From Nocardioides silvaticus (GTDB taxonomy: Bacteria; Actinomycetota; Actinomycetes; Propionibacteriales; Nocardioidaceae): a stretch of DNA of 64,000 nucleotides. A program made the translations under genes and the position numbers. Position 1 is the stretch's first letter. Each line of letters begins with the position of its first letter. The stretch covers positions 1 through 64,000 of the forward strand of contig NZ_QGDD01000001.1 in assembly GCF_003160695.1 (NCBI RefSeq). The letters are read 5' to 3'. Positions 8,261 to 19,240 of the stretch are shown in pieces. The notes beneath the pieces were generated by a model. It saw nothing but the letters and a program-made list of their open reading frames with translations, had not been told where the DNA came from and ran no database searches.

Positions 8261-11200
8261 TCAGAACCCGTAGCGGGCGCGCAGGTCGGTCAGCCAGTCG
8301 GTGACGATCGGCGTCCCCCACGCCGCCGACTGCGCGAGCGCCGCGTCGGCGTGGGTGGTGGCCTCGTCGGGCCGCCCGCAGGCCGCCAGCGCGAGGGCGA
8401 GGTAGGCGTCGACCGGCGCCATCGCGATCGCCACGCCGACCACGCACGGCCGTCCCGACCACGGCTGCAGGTGTCGACGGGCCGCTTCGGCGAGGTCGGC
8501 GTCGCCGAGGTAGGCAGCCAGCTCGGCACCGTGGCACCAGACCAGCGGCGAGACGTTCGACTCCGCCTCCGGCGGTGGTCCCGCCTCCGCGTAGGTGCGC
8601 CGGGCGGCGTCCTCGTCGCCCGCCCGCCACTGGCACACGGCGAGGGTCATCGCGAACGGCGCACCCATCTCGAGGAATGCCTGCAACGGCGCGACGGCCT
8701 CGGCCGGACGGTCCCGCCAGTACGCGATGGCGACCCGGGCGATCTCGAGCGACCCGGCGACCGAGTCGTGGTCGAGGTCCTCGGCCAGGGCCACCAGGTG
8801 CTCCAGACCCGCCTCACACTCCTCCCACGCACCGGCCAGCGCCCACCAGGAGATCCGGACGCCGGTGAGCACCAGGTCGCCGTACGCGATCCGGAGGCGG
8901 CGGGCGTCGGCGAGGGTCTCCTCGACCTGCTCGAACATCTCCGGGACCCGACCGACCTCGCCGAGGGTGCCCGCCCTGAGCGTCCCGCAGACGACGAGGG
9001 CGCGCTCGTCGCGGATCTCGCGGGCGATCTCCAGCGCCTCGGTGATCCGCTCCAGCCGGCGCTCGGCCGTCGACGGCAGCCATTCCATGTGCGCGACCTG
9101 GTGGGCGGCCATCACCAGCGTCGGCGCGTCGAGCCGCCGCGCCATCGCCAGCGCCTCGTCCGCCCAGCGCGCCTTGCCGGCGTCGTCCTCGGCCTCGACC
9201 GCGAGCCCCAGCATCACCCTGCAGCGCAGCTCGCTGTCGACGGCCGGCAGCCGGTCCAGGCTCTGCTCGAGAGCGCCGACGACGACGTCGTTGCGCTCGC
9301 CGTCAGGGGCCGACCGCCAGAGCACGCCCGTCGAGACGGCGACAGCGGCCCGGGCGACCCGGTCCGCGTCGTCGAGCTCGTGGCCGGCGGCGATCGCCTC
9401 CTCGGCCACCCGCACCAGGTCGCCCTGCCGACCGGCCCAGCGGTAGCTCTCGGCCTGGTCCATCAGGACCTCGAACCGGTCCGCGACGGTCGCGGCCGGG
9501 TCCGCCGCCATGCTGGCGACCGCCCCGTCCAGCAGGCTGGCGGCCCGGTCGTGGTCGTGCAACCGTCGCGCGAGTGCCGCGGCGGCCACGGCGGAGCGCC
9601 AGGCGCGGCCGGCGTACGACGGGCCGGCCTCCAGCCAGTGCTGCGCCTCCTCCGACTCACGGCCCGGCTCGCGCGAGAGCGCCTCCGCGATCCGGGCGTG
9701 CACGCGAGCCTTGCGGCTGGCGCCGATGCTCTCCCGGAGCCGGTCGCGCACCAGCGCGTGGGTGAACAGGTAGTGGTCGACCCCGTGCTCGCGCAGCAGT
9801 CCCGCGGCCTGGGCGGGCTCGACGACGTCGAGCGCGTCGTCCTCGTCGATCCGCGCCGCCAGCGCGAGCGTGCCGAGGTCGAAACGGCGACCGAGGACAG
9901 CGGCGAACCGCAGCGCCGACACCGTCTCCTCCGGCAGCCGGGACAGGCGCCGGTCGATCACGTCCCCCACCGCCACCGGCATCTCGCCCGCCGCCAGGTC
10001 CACGCCCCCACCGCGCCCGGCCGCGAGCCGGGCCAGCTCGACGAGGAAGAACGGGTTGCCGTCGGTGCGCTGCACCAGCAGGTCGCCGTCGGCGGGCCCG
10101 ACGCCCCTGCCGGTGACGGCCTCGAAGACCGTGCCGGCCGCGCGCTGGGGCAGGCCCTCCAGGTCGAGCCGCAGCGCGTGCGCCCGCGCGAACGTCTCGG
10201 TCAGGTCGGCCAGCGGTCCGCTCGGCGGCGGGTGAGCGCGCCAGGCGCCGACGACGAGCAGCCGCTCCGTGCTCGCCGACTCCACCAGCATCCGGAGCAC
10301 GCGGAGGGTCGGCGGGTCAGCCCAGTGCAGGTCGTCCATCAGCAGTGCCACCGGCTCGTCACGAGCGGCGTCCAGCACCGTGGCGACGATCCGCTCCCAC
10401 GCCCGGAACCGGCTTCCCTCGTCGGCTCCGGCCTCGCCGACCAGGCCGAGCAGGTCCACCCCGATCCCCTCGAGGACCGCCTGCCAGGCCCACAACGGCG
10501 GCGCGCCCTCGTCCTGCGCGCACCGGCCGTGCAGCACCCGCACACCCCGGCGCCGGGCCTGCAGCAGCATCTCGCCGGCGAGCCGCGACTTGCCGATGCC
10601 GGGCTCCCCGGTGATCACCGCGTACGACGGCTGCCCGCCCTCCGCCGCCGCCACCGCGTTCATCAGGGCCGCCAGCTCCGCGTCGCGGCCCACCATCGGC
10701 CAGGGCGCGACCTGCTCCTGCGCAGCGCTCCGTCCGGGGGCCGCTACGTCACCCGGCGGCACCGGCGCAGCCTGCGCGACCGGCGCGACCGCCGCAGGCG
10801 CCGCTGCAGCTGCCGGTGCGGCGGACGCCGGTGGCACCCATGCCAGTGCTTCGTCCTGCCGCAGCACGGCCGTCTGCAGCTCCCGCACGGCGGGCGACGG
10901 CTCGAGCCCCAGCTCCTCGTCGAGCACGTCGCGCAACGTCGTCAGGACCGCTAGGGCATCGGCCTGGCGGCCGGAGCGGAACAGCGCGACCGCGCGCAGC
11001 TCCCACAGCCGCTCCCGCAGCGGGTGCGCTCCGGTCAGCGCCTCGAGCTCGGCCGTCACCGTCGCGTGGTCTCCCAGCGCGAGCGCCGCGACGGCACGGT
11101 CCTCGACCGCGAGCAGCCGGAGCTCCTCCAGCCGGGCGCGCTCGGCGACGGCGGCGTCGGCGTCACCGAGCTCGGCGTACGGCGTGCCCCGCCACTGCCG

Positions 11201-11635
11201 CAGCGCCGCGTCCAGCCGGGCGCGCTCGGCCTCGATCGTCGCCGCGTCCAGGGCCGCGGGCCCCCAGCCACCGAGGGGCTGGAGCGCCCGGTGGGCGCGG
11301 CTCACCGCCTGCTCGAACCGGTGGGCGTCGACCTGCTCGTCCGGCACCCGGAGGGCGTAGCCGGGCGAGGCGGTGACCAGCACCGATGCCGGCGTGCGCG
11401 GCGCCCGGTCCGGTTCCAGGGCCCGCCGCAGCCCCGAGACGTAGCTCTGCAGCGTCCCGGCATAGCCCGGCGGCGCCGTCTCTCCCCAGAGCGCGTCGAC
11501 GATCGCGTCGACGGAGACCGGCCAACCGTGCGCGAGTGCGAGCACGGCGACCAGCGCGCGCTGCTTGAGCGTCCCTAGGTCGACCGGCACGCCGTCCCGG
11601 CGGACCTCGACAGCTCCGAGGACGGACAACTGCAC
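8261..11635 (-). CDS. Large SARP-type transcriptional regulator with BTAD and AAA ATPase domains
   Basis: 1124 residues from GTG. The N-terminal OmpR-like winged helix is at about 1-95, with the BTAD helical domain at about 100-262. An Ala/Pro linker (265-310) leads to an AAA/STAND ATPase with Walker A GEPGIGKS at 343-350 and Walker B LLMDDLHWAD at 431-440. The rest, up to residue 1124, is Ala-rich helical repeats resembling TPRs. There is no C-terminal LuxR helix-turn-helix. AfsR-like large SARPs activate secondary-metabolite or stress genes. The closest target candidate is the divergent flavoenzyme gene, whose upstream region holds an 11 bp direct repeat. Confidence 0.88.
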   Translation of the reverse strand: MQLSVLGAVEVRRDGVPVDLGTLKQRALVAVLALAHGWPVSVDAIVDALWGETAPPGYAGTLQSYVSGLRRALEPDRAPRTPASVLVTASPGYALRVPDEQVDAHRFEQAVSRAHRALQPLGGWGPAALDAATIEAERARLDAALRQWRGTPYAELGDADAAVAERARLEELRLLAVEDRAVAALALGDHATVTAELEALTGAHPLRERLWELRAVALFRSGRQADALAVLTTLRDVLDEELGLEPSPAVRELQTAVLRQDEALAWVPPASAAPAAAAAPAAVAPVAQAAPVPPGDVAAPGRSAAQEQVAPWPMVGRDAELAALMNAVAAAEGGQPSYAVITGEPGIGKSRLAGEMLLQARRRGVRVLHGRCAQDEGAPPLWAWQAVLEGIGVDLLGLVGEAGADEGSRFRAWERIVATVLDAARDEPVALLMDDLHWADPPTLRVLRMLVESASTERLLVVGAWRAHPPPSGPLADLTETFARAHALRLDLEGLPQRAAGTVFEAVTGRGVGPADGDLLVQRTDGNPFFLVELARLAAGRGGGVDLAAGEMPVAVGDVIDRRLSRLPEETVSALRFAAVLGRRFDLGTLALAARIDEDDALDVVEPAQAAGLLREHGVDHYLFTHALVRDRLRESIGASRKARVHARIAEALSREPGRESEEAQHWLEAGPSYAGRAWRSAVAAAALARRLHDHDRAASLLDGAVASMAADPAATVADRFEVLMDQAESYRWAGRQGDLVRVAEEAIAAGHELDDADRVARAAVAVSTGVLWRSAPDGERNDVVVGALEQSLDRLPAVDSELRCRVMLGLAVEAEDDAGKARWADEALAMARRLDAPTLVMAAHQVAHMEWLPSTAERRLERITEALEIAREIRDERALVVCGTLRAGTLGEVGRVPEMFEQVEETLADARRLRIAYGDLVLTGVRISWWALAGAWEECEAGLEHLVALAEDLDHDSVAGSLEIARVAIAYWRDRPAEAVAPLQAFLEMGAPFAMTLAVCQWRAGDEDAARRTYAEAGPPPEAESNVSPLVWCHGAELAAYLGDADLAEAARRHLQPWSGRPCVVGVAIAMAPVDAYLALALAACGRPDEATTHADAALAQSAAWGTPIVTDWLTDLRARYGF

Positions 11636-11707
11636 GGCCGCAGCCTACGGACCACCGGCACCCGGCTCGGGGGTTTTCGCCAACCCGCTCCGGCCGGCGC
11701 CCAGCCG

Positions 11708-11729
11708 ACCCCAAGTCGATCCCAAGTGG
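11708..11729. promoter_or_regulatory. Candidate SARP binding site: two direct repeats, 11 bp apart
   Basis: CCCAAGT occurs at 11710-11716 and again at 11721-11727, so the start-to-start distance is 11 bp (one helical turn). Seven of the 11 positions in each unit are this identical heptamer and further flanking bases also match. SARP regulators are known to bind heptameric direct repeats at 11 bp periods. The site sits in the 140 bp divergent region between the SARP gene (start 11635) and the flavoenzyme (start 11776). The link is inferred. Confidence 0.5.
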
Positions 11730-11775
11730 TCCGACGCATCGTCTGCTCGTCAACCGAGATCCGAGGAGAACCCCG

Positions 11776-13215
11776 ATGACCATCGAGAGCGACCAGCTCC
11801 CCACCACCCGCCCCACCGACACCATCGCCGCCGGGCACGCGCTCCGCGGCCTGCTCGGCGGCCGCGTCCACCTTCCTGGCGACCCGCAGTACGACGCCGC
11901 CCGCCTGCCGTGGAACGTCGCTGTGGACCAGCGTCCCGCCGCGGTCGCGCTGCCGCGGTCGGCCAGCGAGGTCGCCACCGTCGTCCGCGTCGCAGCCGAG
12001 GCCGGCCTCCGGGTCGCGCCGCAGAGCACCGGCCACAACGCCCGCCCGCTCGCCGAGCAGGGCCTCGACGACGTCGTCATCGTGAGGACGTCCGAGATGA
12101 ACACCGTCGTCGCGGACCCGGCCCGCGGCGTCGTCCGGGTCGAGGGTGGCGCGACCTGGGAGCCCGCGGTCCTCGCCGCGGCCGCCCACGGGAAAGCCGT
12201 CCTGCACGGCTCCTCCCCCGACGTCGGCATCGCCGGCTACTCCCTGGGCGGCGGCATCGGCTGGTACGCCCGCAAGCTGGGGCTCGCCACCAACAGCCTC
12301 ACCGCGGTCGAGCTCGTCGTCGCCGACGGCACGCTGGTCCGCGCCGACGCGACCCGCAACGCCGAGCTGTTCTGGGCGCTCCGCGGCGGGGGCGGCAGCT
12401 TCGGCGTCGTCACCGCGCTCGAGTTCCGGATGTACGACATCCAGGACGCGTACGCCGGGTTCCTCCTGTGGGACCTGGCCGACGTCGAGCCCGTCCTGCG
12501 CACCTGGGCGGCGTGGGCCCCCGGCGCCCCGGAGGAGATCACGACTGCGTTCCGGGCGCTCCGCTTCCCGCCCATCCCGGAGGTCCCGCCGTTCCTCGCC
12601 GGCCGGGCCGTCGCGATGATCGACGGCGCGGTGCTCGGGTCGGACGAGCGCGGTGCGGAGCTGCTCGCGCCCCTGCGGGCACTCGGGCCCGAGCTCGACA
12701 CCTTCGGCCGGATGCCGGCCAAGGCCCTCGACCGGCTGCACCTCGACCCCGAGGGCGGCGCTCCCGCCGTCTCCGGCTCCAGCATGCTGGCCGAGCTTCC
12801 CGACGCGGCCGTCGACGCCTGGCTGGAGCAGGCCGGCCCGGACGCGACGACCTCGCTCAACATCGTCGAGCTCCGCCAGCTCGGCGGTGCGCTCGCCCGC
12901 CCCCACGAGGGCGGCGGCGTGCTGTCGTACCTCGACGGCGGCTTCGCGACGCTCAACCTCGCGATGGCGCCGACGCCGGAGACCGCCGAGCAGGGCGAGA
13001 AGGACGCCGCGCAGGTCACCGAGGCGCTGGCGCCGTACGCCAACGGCCGGCAGTACCTCAACTTCGCCGAGAGCCTCACCGACGCCAGCACCGGCTACCG
13101 CCCCGACGCGTGGCGGCAGCTGGTCGGCATCCGCAGCGCCGTCGACCCGCACGGCCTGTTCCTGGCCAACCACCGGGTGCCGCGGCTCTTCGAGGACGGT
13201 GGGCCCACGGCCTGA
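11776..13215 (+). CDS. FAD-linked oxidoreductase, berberine-bridge (BBE) family
   Basis: 479 residues. An FAD_binding_4 domain occupies about 50-220 with STGHNAR (H87, the likely 8-alpha-histidyl FAD anchor), then GYSLGGGIGWYARK. The C-terminal BBE segment has YLNFAESLTD near 418-428. The Cys used for a second covalent FAD bond in bicovalent members is not seen at the GIAGYSLGGG loop, so single attachment is expected. Such enzymes oxidise alcohols, sugars or natural-product intermediates; the substrate is unknown. A strong ribosome site GAGGAGA precedes the ATG at 11776. Regulation by the divergent SARP is plausible. Confidence 0.88.
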   Translation: MTIESDQLPTTRPTDTIAAGHALRGLLGGRVHLPGDPQYDAARLPWNVAVDQRPAAVALPRSASEVATVVRVAAEAGLRVAPQSTGHNARPLAEQGLDDVVIVRTSEMNTVVADPARGVVRVEGGATWEPAVLAAAAHGKAVLHGSSPDVGIAGYSLGGGIGWYARKLGLATNSLTAVELVVADGTLVRADATRNAELFWALRGGGGSFGVVTALEFRMYDIQDAYAGFLLWDLADVEPVLRTWAAWAPGAPEEITTAFRALRFPPIPEVPPFLAGRAVAMIDGAVLGSDERGAELLAPLRALGPELDTFGRMPAKALDRLHLDPEGGAPAVSGSSMLAELPDAAVDAWLEQAGPDATTSLNIVELRQLGGALARPHEGGGVLSYLDGGFATLNLAMAPTPETAEQGEKDAAQVTEALAPYANGRQYLNFAESLTDASTGYRPDAWRQLVGIRSAVDPHGLFLANHRVPRLFEDGGPTA

Positions 13216-13284
13216 GGACTGCGGACCGGCGGCCTGTGGAGGACGGGTCGAGGTGTCGTCCCCGCGTGCCACGATGGACGGGCC

Positions 13285-16200
13285 GTGGACGTCCTTGCCT
13301 CACTCACCGACGACTTCCTCGAGGAGCACTTCGCCCCCGAGACGATCGAGCGCGCCCTGGGCTACCTCGATCGTCTCGACGGGCCGCCCACCCTCCAGCG
13401 GCTCAGCGAGGGGTCGGTGACGGCGACCGCGTTCGTCCACGGCTCGGCACCCACGGCCTACCACGTCCAGCTGCACTGCGAGGTCGGACGGCCGAGCGGC
13501 CGCAGCCGCAGCCACACCCGCGGCTGGATCTTCAGCCTGTGCACCTGTCCGGTCCGCAACATGTGCAAGCACGGCGCCGCGGTCGCGCTGAGCATCCGCG
13601 AGGGCCACACCACCGGCGAGCGGGTGCCGGAGTGGGAGCGGCGGCTCGGCACGCTCGTCGAGGACCTGGCGCGCACCGCCGACCGCGAGGTCGAGCGCTT
13701 CCCGCTCGCCCTCCAGGTCACCCTCGACGAGCGGCGCATCCACTCCTACCGTGACGGCGGCGGCCCCACGGTCGGCCTCCGCCCGCTGCGGCCCGGCGCC
13801 AAGCAGGCCTGGATCAAGTCCGGTGCCGACTGGTCCGACATCCCCGGGGCGGTGCTCGCCCGCAGCCTGCTGCCCGAGCAGGCCGACGCGATCGGCGCGC
13901 TGCACACCGAGCTCACCCGGCACCGCGGCTACCACGCGCCCGGGACGATCCCGACGCTCGCCCAGTTCGGCCCGCACCTCCCGCGCCTGCTCCGGGCCGC
14001 CGAGGCGGCCGGCGTCGAGCTGCTGCCGGCCGCGCCGCTCACCGAGGTCACGGTGCTCGAGAAGCCGGTCGGGCTGGCGGCCGAGGTCACGAGCGACGGC
14101 GAGCAGGCCCGGCTGACCCTCGGCGTCGACCTCGACGGCGAGCTCTGGCGCGGCGATCGGGTGCTGCTGACCGACCACAACCGGGTGGTCGCGCTGCTCG
14201 ACGGCGGCCGGCTCCGCATCGCCGACCTGGAGCGCGACGTGCCGACCGTCGCGCGGCGGCTGATCGAGGACGACCCGCTAGAGGTGCCGGTCGGCGAGCT
14301 CGACGCGCTGCGCGGCCGGCTGGCCGCCCTGCTGCGCCACCTGGCCATCCGCTCCCCCGACGGCTCCGTCGACGTCCCGGCCCCGGTGCGGCCGACGCTG
14401 CTGGTCACCGTGGTCTGGCGCAGCGCGACGGCGGCCGACCTCACCTGGGAGTGGCGCTACGACGACGCGCACCGCTGCGGGTTGGACGCCCGCGACCTCC
14501 TCGACGGACTGCGCGACCGGTCGGCCGAGGCCACGATCCGCGCGACGGTGTCCACCGACCTGCTCGGCCGCCGCTCCGTCCGCGACGGCGACGCGCTCTC
14601 GCTCGCGATCCACGACCTGCCCCACCTGCGCGAGCTGCCCGACGTCGCGGTCGTCGAGGACCAGCGGCCCGACTTCCGCGAGGCCGTCTCCGCACCGGAG
14701 ATCACGTTCGAGGTGCTCGAGCCCGACGAGGAGGCCGACGACGGGCGCACCGACTGGCTCGACCTCGCCGTGACGGTCAGCGTCGAGGGTGAGCGGATAC
14801 CGCTGCCCGACGTGCTCGCGGCGCTCACCCTCGACCGCGAGTTCCTCGTGCTGCCGAGCGGGTTGTTCATCACCACCGACCGGCCGGAGTTCGACCGGCT
14901 GCGCGAGGTGGTGGCCGCCGCGGCGGAGCTCCGCGAGCGCGACGGCGACCGGATCGGCGTCGGCACCCACGACCTGGGACTGTGGGCGCAGCTCGCCGAG
15001 ACCGGCATCGTCGACGCCCAGGCGGGCGAGTGGGTCGCGCGGGCCCGGGCGCTGCGCGACCTGGTCGAGATCCCGCGGCCCGAGCCGGTCGGGCTCACCA
15101 CCCGGCTGCGGTCCTACCAACGCGAGGGCTTCTGGTGGCTCGCCTTCCTCTGGGAGCACGGTCTCGGCGGCATCCTCGCCGACGACATGGGGCTCGGGAA
15201 GACGCTCCAGGTGCTCGCGCTGGTCCGGCACGCGCGCGAGCGGCGGCCCGACGACGGGCCGTTCCTCGTGGTGGCGCCGACGAGCGTGGTCACCGCATGG
15301 GCGCACGAGGCGGCGCAGCACGCGCCGGACCTGCGCATCGGCGTGTGCGGCCGTCGCACCGACGACGTCGCGGCGATCGCCGCCGAGAGCGACCTGGTCG
15401 TGACGACCTACACCGTGCTCCGGCTGGCGCACGCCCGCTACGCGGAGGTGGACTGGGGCGGGTTGGTGCTCGACGAGGCGCAGCAGGTGAAGAACCACCA
15501 GAGCAAGACCTACGCCGCGGTGCGCACCGTCGACGCGCCGTTCAAGCTCGCGGTCACCGGCACCCCGTTCGAGAACCGGCTGATGGAGCTGTGGGCGCTG
15601 CTGTCGATCACGGTCCCCGGCCTCTACCCCTGGCCGCGCCTCTTCAACGAGAGGGTCGCCCGACCGGTCGAGCGGGGCGGCGACCAGCAGGCGCTCGCGC
15701 GGTTCCGAGCCCGGATCCGGCCGTTCCTCCTCCGTCGGACCAAGGAGCTGGTCGCCGCCGACCTGCCGCCGAAGCAGGAGCAGGTCCTCGACGTCGCGCT
15801 CGAGCCGCGCCACCGCAAGATCTACGACACCCACCTGGCCAAGGAGCGGCAGCGGATCCTCGGCCTGGTCGAGGACTTCGACCGCAACCGGGTCGCCATC
15901 TTCAGCGCCCTCACCACACTGCGCCAGCTCTCCCTCGACCCCGGTCTGGTCGACCCCGCCCACGACGCGGTCGGGTCCGCCAAGCTCGACCTCCTCGTCG
16001 ACCACCTCGAGGAGATCACCGCCGAGGGCCACCGCGCCTTGGTCTTCAGCCAGTTCACGTCCTTCCTCGGCCGGGTCCGCGACCGGCTCGCCGCCGAGGA
16101 CATCGGCGCCACCTACCTCGACGGCTCCACCCGCGACCGGGCCGGCGTCATCGAGGAGTTCCGCTCCGGCGGCGCCCCGGTCTTCCTCATCTCGCTCAAG

Positions 16201-16482
16201 GCAGGCGGCGTCGGCCTCACCCTGACCGAGGCCGACTACGTCTTCGTCCTCGATCCCTGGTGGAACCCCGCCGCCGAGGCCCAGGCCGTCGACCGCGCCC
16301 ACCGCATCGGCCAGACCGCCCACGTCCACGTCTACCGGCTGGTCGCCACCGACACGATCGAGGAGAAGGTGATGGAGCTCAAGGGCCGCAAGGCCGAGCT
16401 CTTCGCCCAGGTCATCGACGGCGAGGGCGTCATGTCGCTCGGCATCGACGCGGACGACATTAGAGGGTTGTTTGACGAGTAG
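13285..16482 (+). CDS. SWIM zinc-finger SNF2-family helicase
   Basis: 1065 residues from GTG at 13285. A SWIM finger CxCx5CxH is formed by C86, C88, C94 and H96. The middle part (about 200-600) is a bacterial SNF2-associated region. The SNF2 ATPase core has Walker A DDMGLGKT at 633-640, the DEAQ box at 730-733, TGTPFENRL, and the C-terminal helicase lobe ending with HRIGQ at 1006-1010. It is a DNA translocase of the HepA/RapA-like superfamily 2. Its role (DNA repair, RNA polymerase recycling or defence) is not settled for this family. There are no defence genes beside it. It follows the flavoenzyme by 69 bp. Confidence 0.9.
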   Translation: MDVLASLTDDFLEEHFAPETIERALGYLDRLDGPPTLQRLSEGSVTATAFVHGSAPTAYHVQLHCEVGRPSGRSRSHTRGWIFSLCTCPVRNMCKHGAAVALSIREGHTTGERVPEWERRLGTLVEDLARTADREVERFPLALQVTLDERRIHSYRDGGGPTVGLRPLRPGAKQAWIKSGADWSDIPGAVLARSLLPEQADAIGALHTELTRHRGYHAPGTIPTLAQFGPHLPRLLRAAEAAGVELLPAAPLTEVTVLEKPVGLAAEVTSDGEQARLTLGVDLDGELWRGDRVLLTDHNRVVALLDGGRLRIADLERDVPTVARRLIEDDPLEVPVGELDALRGRLAALLRHLAIRSPDGSVDVPAPVRPTLLVTVVWRSATAADLTWEWRYDDAHRCGLDARDLLDGLRDRSAEATIRATVSTDLLGRRSVRDGDALSLAIHDLPHLRELPDVAVVEDQRPDFREAVSAPEITFEVLEPDEEADDGRTDWLDLAVTVSVEGERIPLPDVLAALTLDREFLVLPSGLFITTDRPEFDRLREVVAAAAELRERDGDRIGVGTHDLGLWAQLAETGIVDAQAGEWVARARALRDLVEIPRPEPVGLTTRLRSYQREGFWWLAFLWEHGLGGILADDMGLGKTLQVLALVRHARERRPDDGPFLVVAPTSVVTAWAHEAAQHAPDLRIGVCGRRTDDVAAIAAESDLVVTTYTVLRLAHARYAEVDWGGLVLDEAQQVKNHQSKTYAAVRTVDAPFKLAVTGTPFENRLMELWALLSITVPGLYPWPRLFNERVARPVERGGDQQALARFRARIRPFLLRRTKELVAADLPPKQEQVLDVALEPRHRKIYDTHLAKERQRILGLVEDFDRNRVAIFSALTTLRQLSLDPGLVDPAHDAVGSAKLDLLVDHLEEITAEGHRALVFSQFTSFLGRVRDRLAAEDIGATYLDGSTRDRAGVIEEFRSGGAPVFLISLKAGGVGLTLTEADYVFVLDPWWNPAAEAQAVDRAHRIGQTAHVHVYRLVATDTIEEKVMELKGRKAELFAQVIDGEGVMSLGIDADDIRGLFDE

Positions 16483-16866
16483 CGGACGTACGTCGGTCGC
16501 CGTGAAGGTCGCAGCCGGCGGCGAAGGGGCGCTGCGCGCGGCTTGTCGACCTCGTCCCGCGGCTGCCGTGGGCGGGCCGACCTTCGGGTTGACCTACCAA
16601 TGAGCGCCGACGGCCACGCCGCACACGGGGTCGATCACCCCGCGGCCGGCTCGTGGGCGGCCGCTCGATGCCGGAGCGGGAGGGTCGCGCCGGCGGGGCG
16701 TGGATGGGTCTGGCTTCGTCATCCAGCACCGCGGGAGCGCAGCGACCGCGCTGCTGGAGGACGGATGTGGTTGCCCCGCCGGCGCGAGCCCTCACGCGCA
16801 GGCCTCACGGCCGTCCAGGAGCCGACAGCAAGCCGCGCAGCGAACATCCGCGCAGCGAATCTCGCG
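16483..16866. other. Convergent intergenic region with a long inverted repeat
   Basis: 384 bp lie between the 3' ends of the helicase (plus) and the DUF2550 gene (minus). Open frames exist on both strands but are low-complexity Arg/Ala products, so no gene is called. It holds the structured element at 16685-16787. It also holds a short tandem repeat CCGCGCAGCGAA at about 16833 and 16848 (15 bp period), just before the DUF2550 stop. Confidence 0.7.
16685..16787. repeat. Long GC-rich inverted repeat with nested hairpins
   Basis: The outer arms TCGCGCCGGCGGGGC (16685-16699) and GCCCCGCCGGCGCGA (16773-16787) are perfectly complementary over 15 bp. Inside are further paired blocks: CATCC (16720-16724) with GGATG (16763-16767), CCAGCA (16723-16728) with TGCTGG (16752-16757), and GCAGCG (16739-16744) with CGCTGC (16749-16754). 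The nested pairing suggests a folded RNA or a cruciform/MITE-like element. It is placed where a bidirectional terminator would be expected. Confidence 0.65.
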
Positions 16867-17310
16867 TCAGCGCGAGTTCCAGTCCGACCCCGGCGGCTTC
16901 GCCTCGAGCCAGGCCTGGAAGCCGGTGAGCGAGGCGGGGCTCATGGCGAGCTCGACGTCGCCGGCGCGGGAGGCGCACCGGATGACGACGTGGTCGGGGT
17001 AGAGCGAGGCCTGCTCGGCCCCGATGGGCTCGCGACGGCCGTCGTACGACAGCTGGTCGCGCTCCCACACCCGCTTCGGCCGCGGCGAGAGGGTGAAGAT
17101 GCGGAACCACTCGAGCTTCTCGCCGGAGTAGCGCCCCATGCCGAGCACCCAGCCACGGCCGCCCTCGTCAGCGGTCAGCCGGTGGCTCAGCTCGAAGGTG
17201 CCGCCGTGGCGGGCGAGGACCCGCCTCCGGACCACCAGGCCGATGCCGAAGGCCAGCAGCAGGAGCAGCACGATGCCCGACACGTCGAGCAGCCACTCCC
17301 ACCACGCCAT
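16867..17310 (-). CDS. DUF2550 membrane-anchored protein
   Basis: 147 residues. One N-terminal transmembrane helix (about 7-26) is followed by a basic stretch VVRRRVLARHGG and a DUF2550 domain containing RGWVLGMGRYSG and WFRIFTLSPRPKRVW. The function is unknown. In actinobacteria, including M. tuberculosis Rv1312, a gene of this family follows atpC, as here (9 bp downstream of the atpC stop), so it is probably the last gene of the ATP synthase operon. The stop TGA is at 16867-16869, next to the tandem CCGCGCAGCGAA repeat. Confidence 0.85.
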   Translation of the reverse strand: MAWWEWLLDVSGIVLLLLLAFGIGLVVRRRVLARHGGTFELSHRLTADEGGRGWVLGMGRYSGEKLEWFRIFTLSPRPKRVWERDQLSYDGRREPIGAEQASLYPDHVVIRCASRAGDVELAMSPASLTGFQAWLEAKPPGSDWNSR

Positions 17311-17319
17311 CGATGTCGG

Positions 17320-17754
17320 CTAGTGGCTCGAGGTGAGGGAGCCGCCGGAGACCTTCTCCGCAGCCCGGATCCGCGCCTCCGCACGGCGGATGCGCCGCTC
17401 GGCCTCGTCGTTGGAACCCAGCAGGCCGCGCGCCTCCTCGAGCTCCGCCTTCGCCTTGTCGACGTGGATGTCGTCGCCCAGGTCGATGTGCTCGGAGAGG
17501 ACCGAGACCCGGTTGTTGGCCACCGAGAGGAAGCCGCCGTCGACGGCCGCCACGACCACGTCCTCGGTGCCGTCGACCTGGATCTCGACCACCGCCGGCG
17601 CCAGCAGCGACAGCGTCGGCGCGTGGTCACGCAGCACGCCGACGTCGCCCTCCGTCGTCCGCGCGATCACCATGGCGGCGTCGCCCGACCACACCGTGCG
17701 GTCGGCGGCGACCAGCTCGACGTGCAGCGCTTCCGCGCCCGCTCGGTCGGCCAT
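17320..17754 (-). CDS. atpC: ATP synthase epsilon subunit
   Basis: 144 residues. The beta-sandwich domain (about 8-90) contains SGDAAMVIARTTEGDVGVL and the conserved VLRDHAPTLSLL block. The C-terminal two-helix part (about 95-140) is charged (EARGLLGSNDEAERR) and is the arm that inhibits F1 rotation. It sits in the central stalk, linking gamma to the c-ring. The ATG at 17754 follows the atpD stop by 1 nt, so coupling is tight. Length is normal; the C-terminus ends in a Ser/Gly tail. Confidence 0.95.
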   Translation of the reverse strand: MADRAGAEALHVELVAADRTVWSGDAAMVIARTTEGDVGVLRDHAPTLSLLAPAVVEIQVDGTEDVVVAAVDGGFLSVANNRVSVLSEHIDLGDDIHVDKAKAELEEARGLLGSNDEAERRIRRAEARIRAAEKVSGGSLTSSH

Positions 17755-17755
17755 G

Positions 17756-19240
<1,485 letters not shown>

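Noticed and set aside
8351..10954. An 867-residue plus-strand open frame
   Set aside because: It is the antisense of the SARP gene and shows no domain. Long antisense frames are expected at this G+C content.
16460..16795. A 111-residue minus-strand open frame over the inverted repeat
   Set aside because: Its product is a low-complexity Arg/Pro sequence, it overlaps the helicase 3' end, and the reading frame is explained by GC bias.
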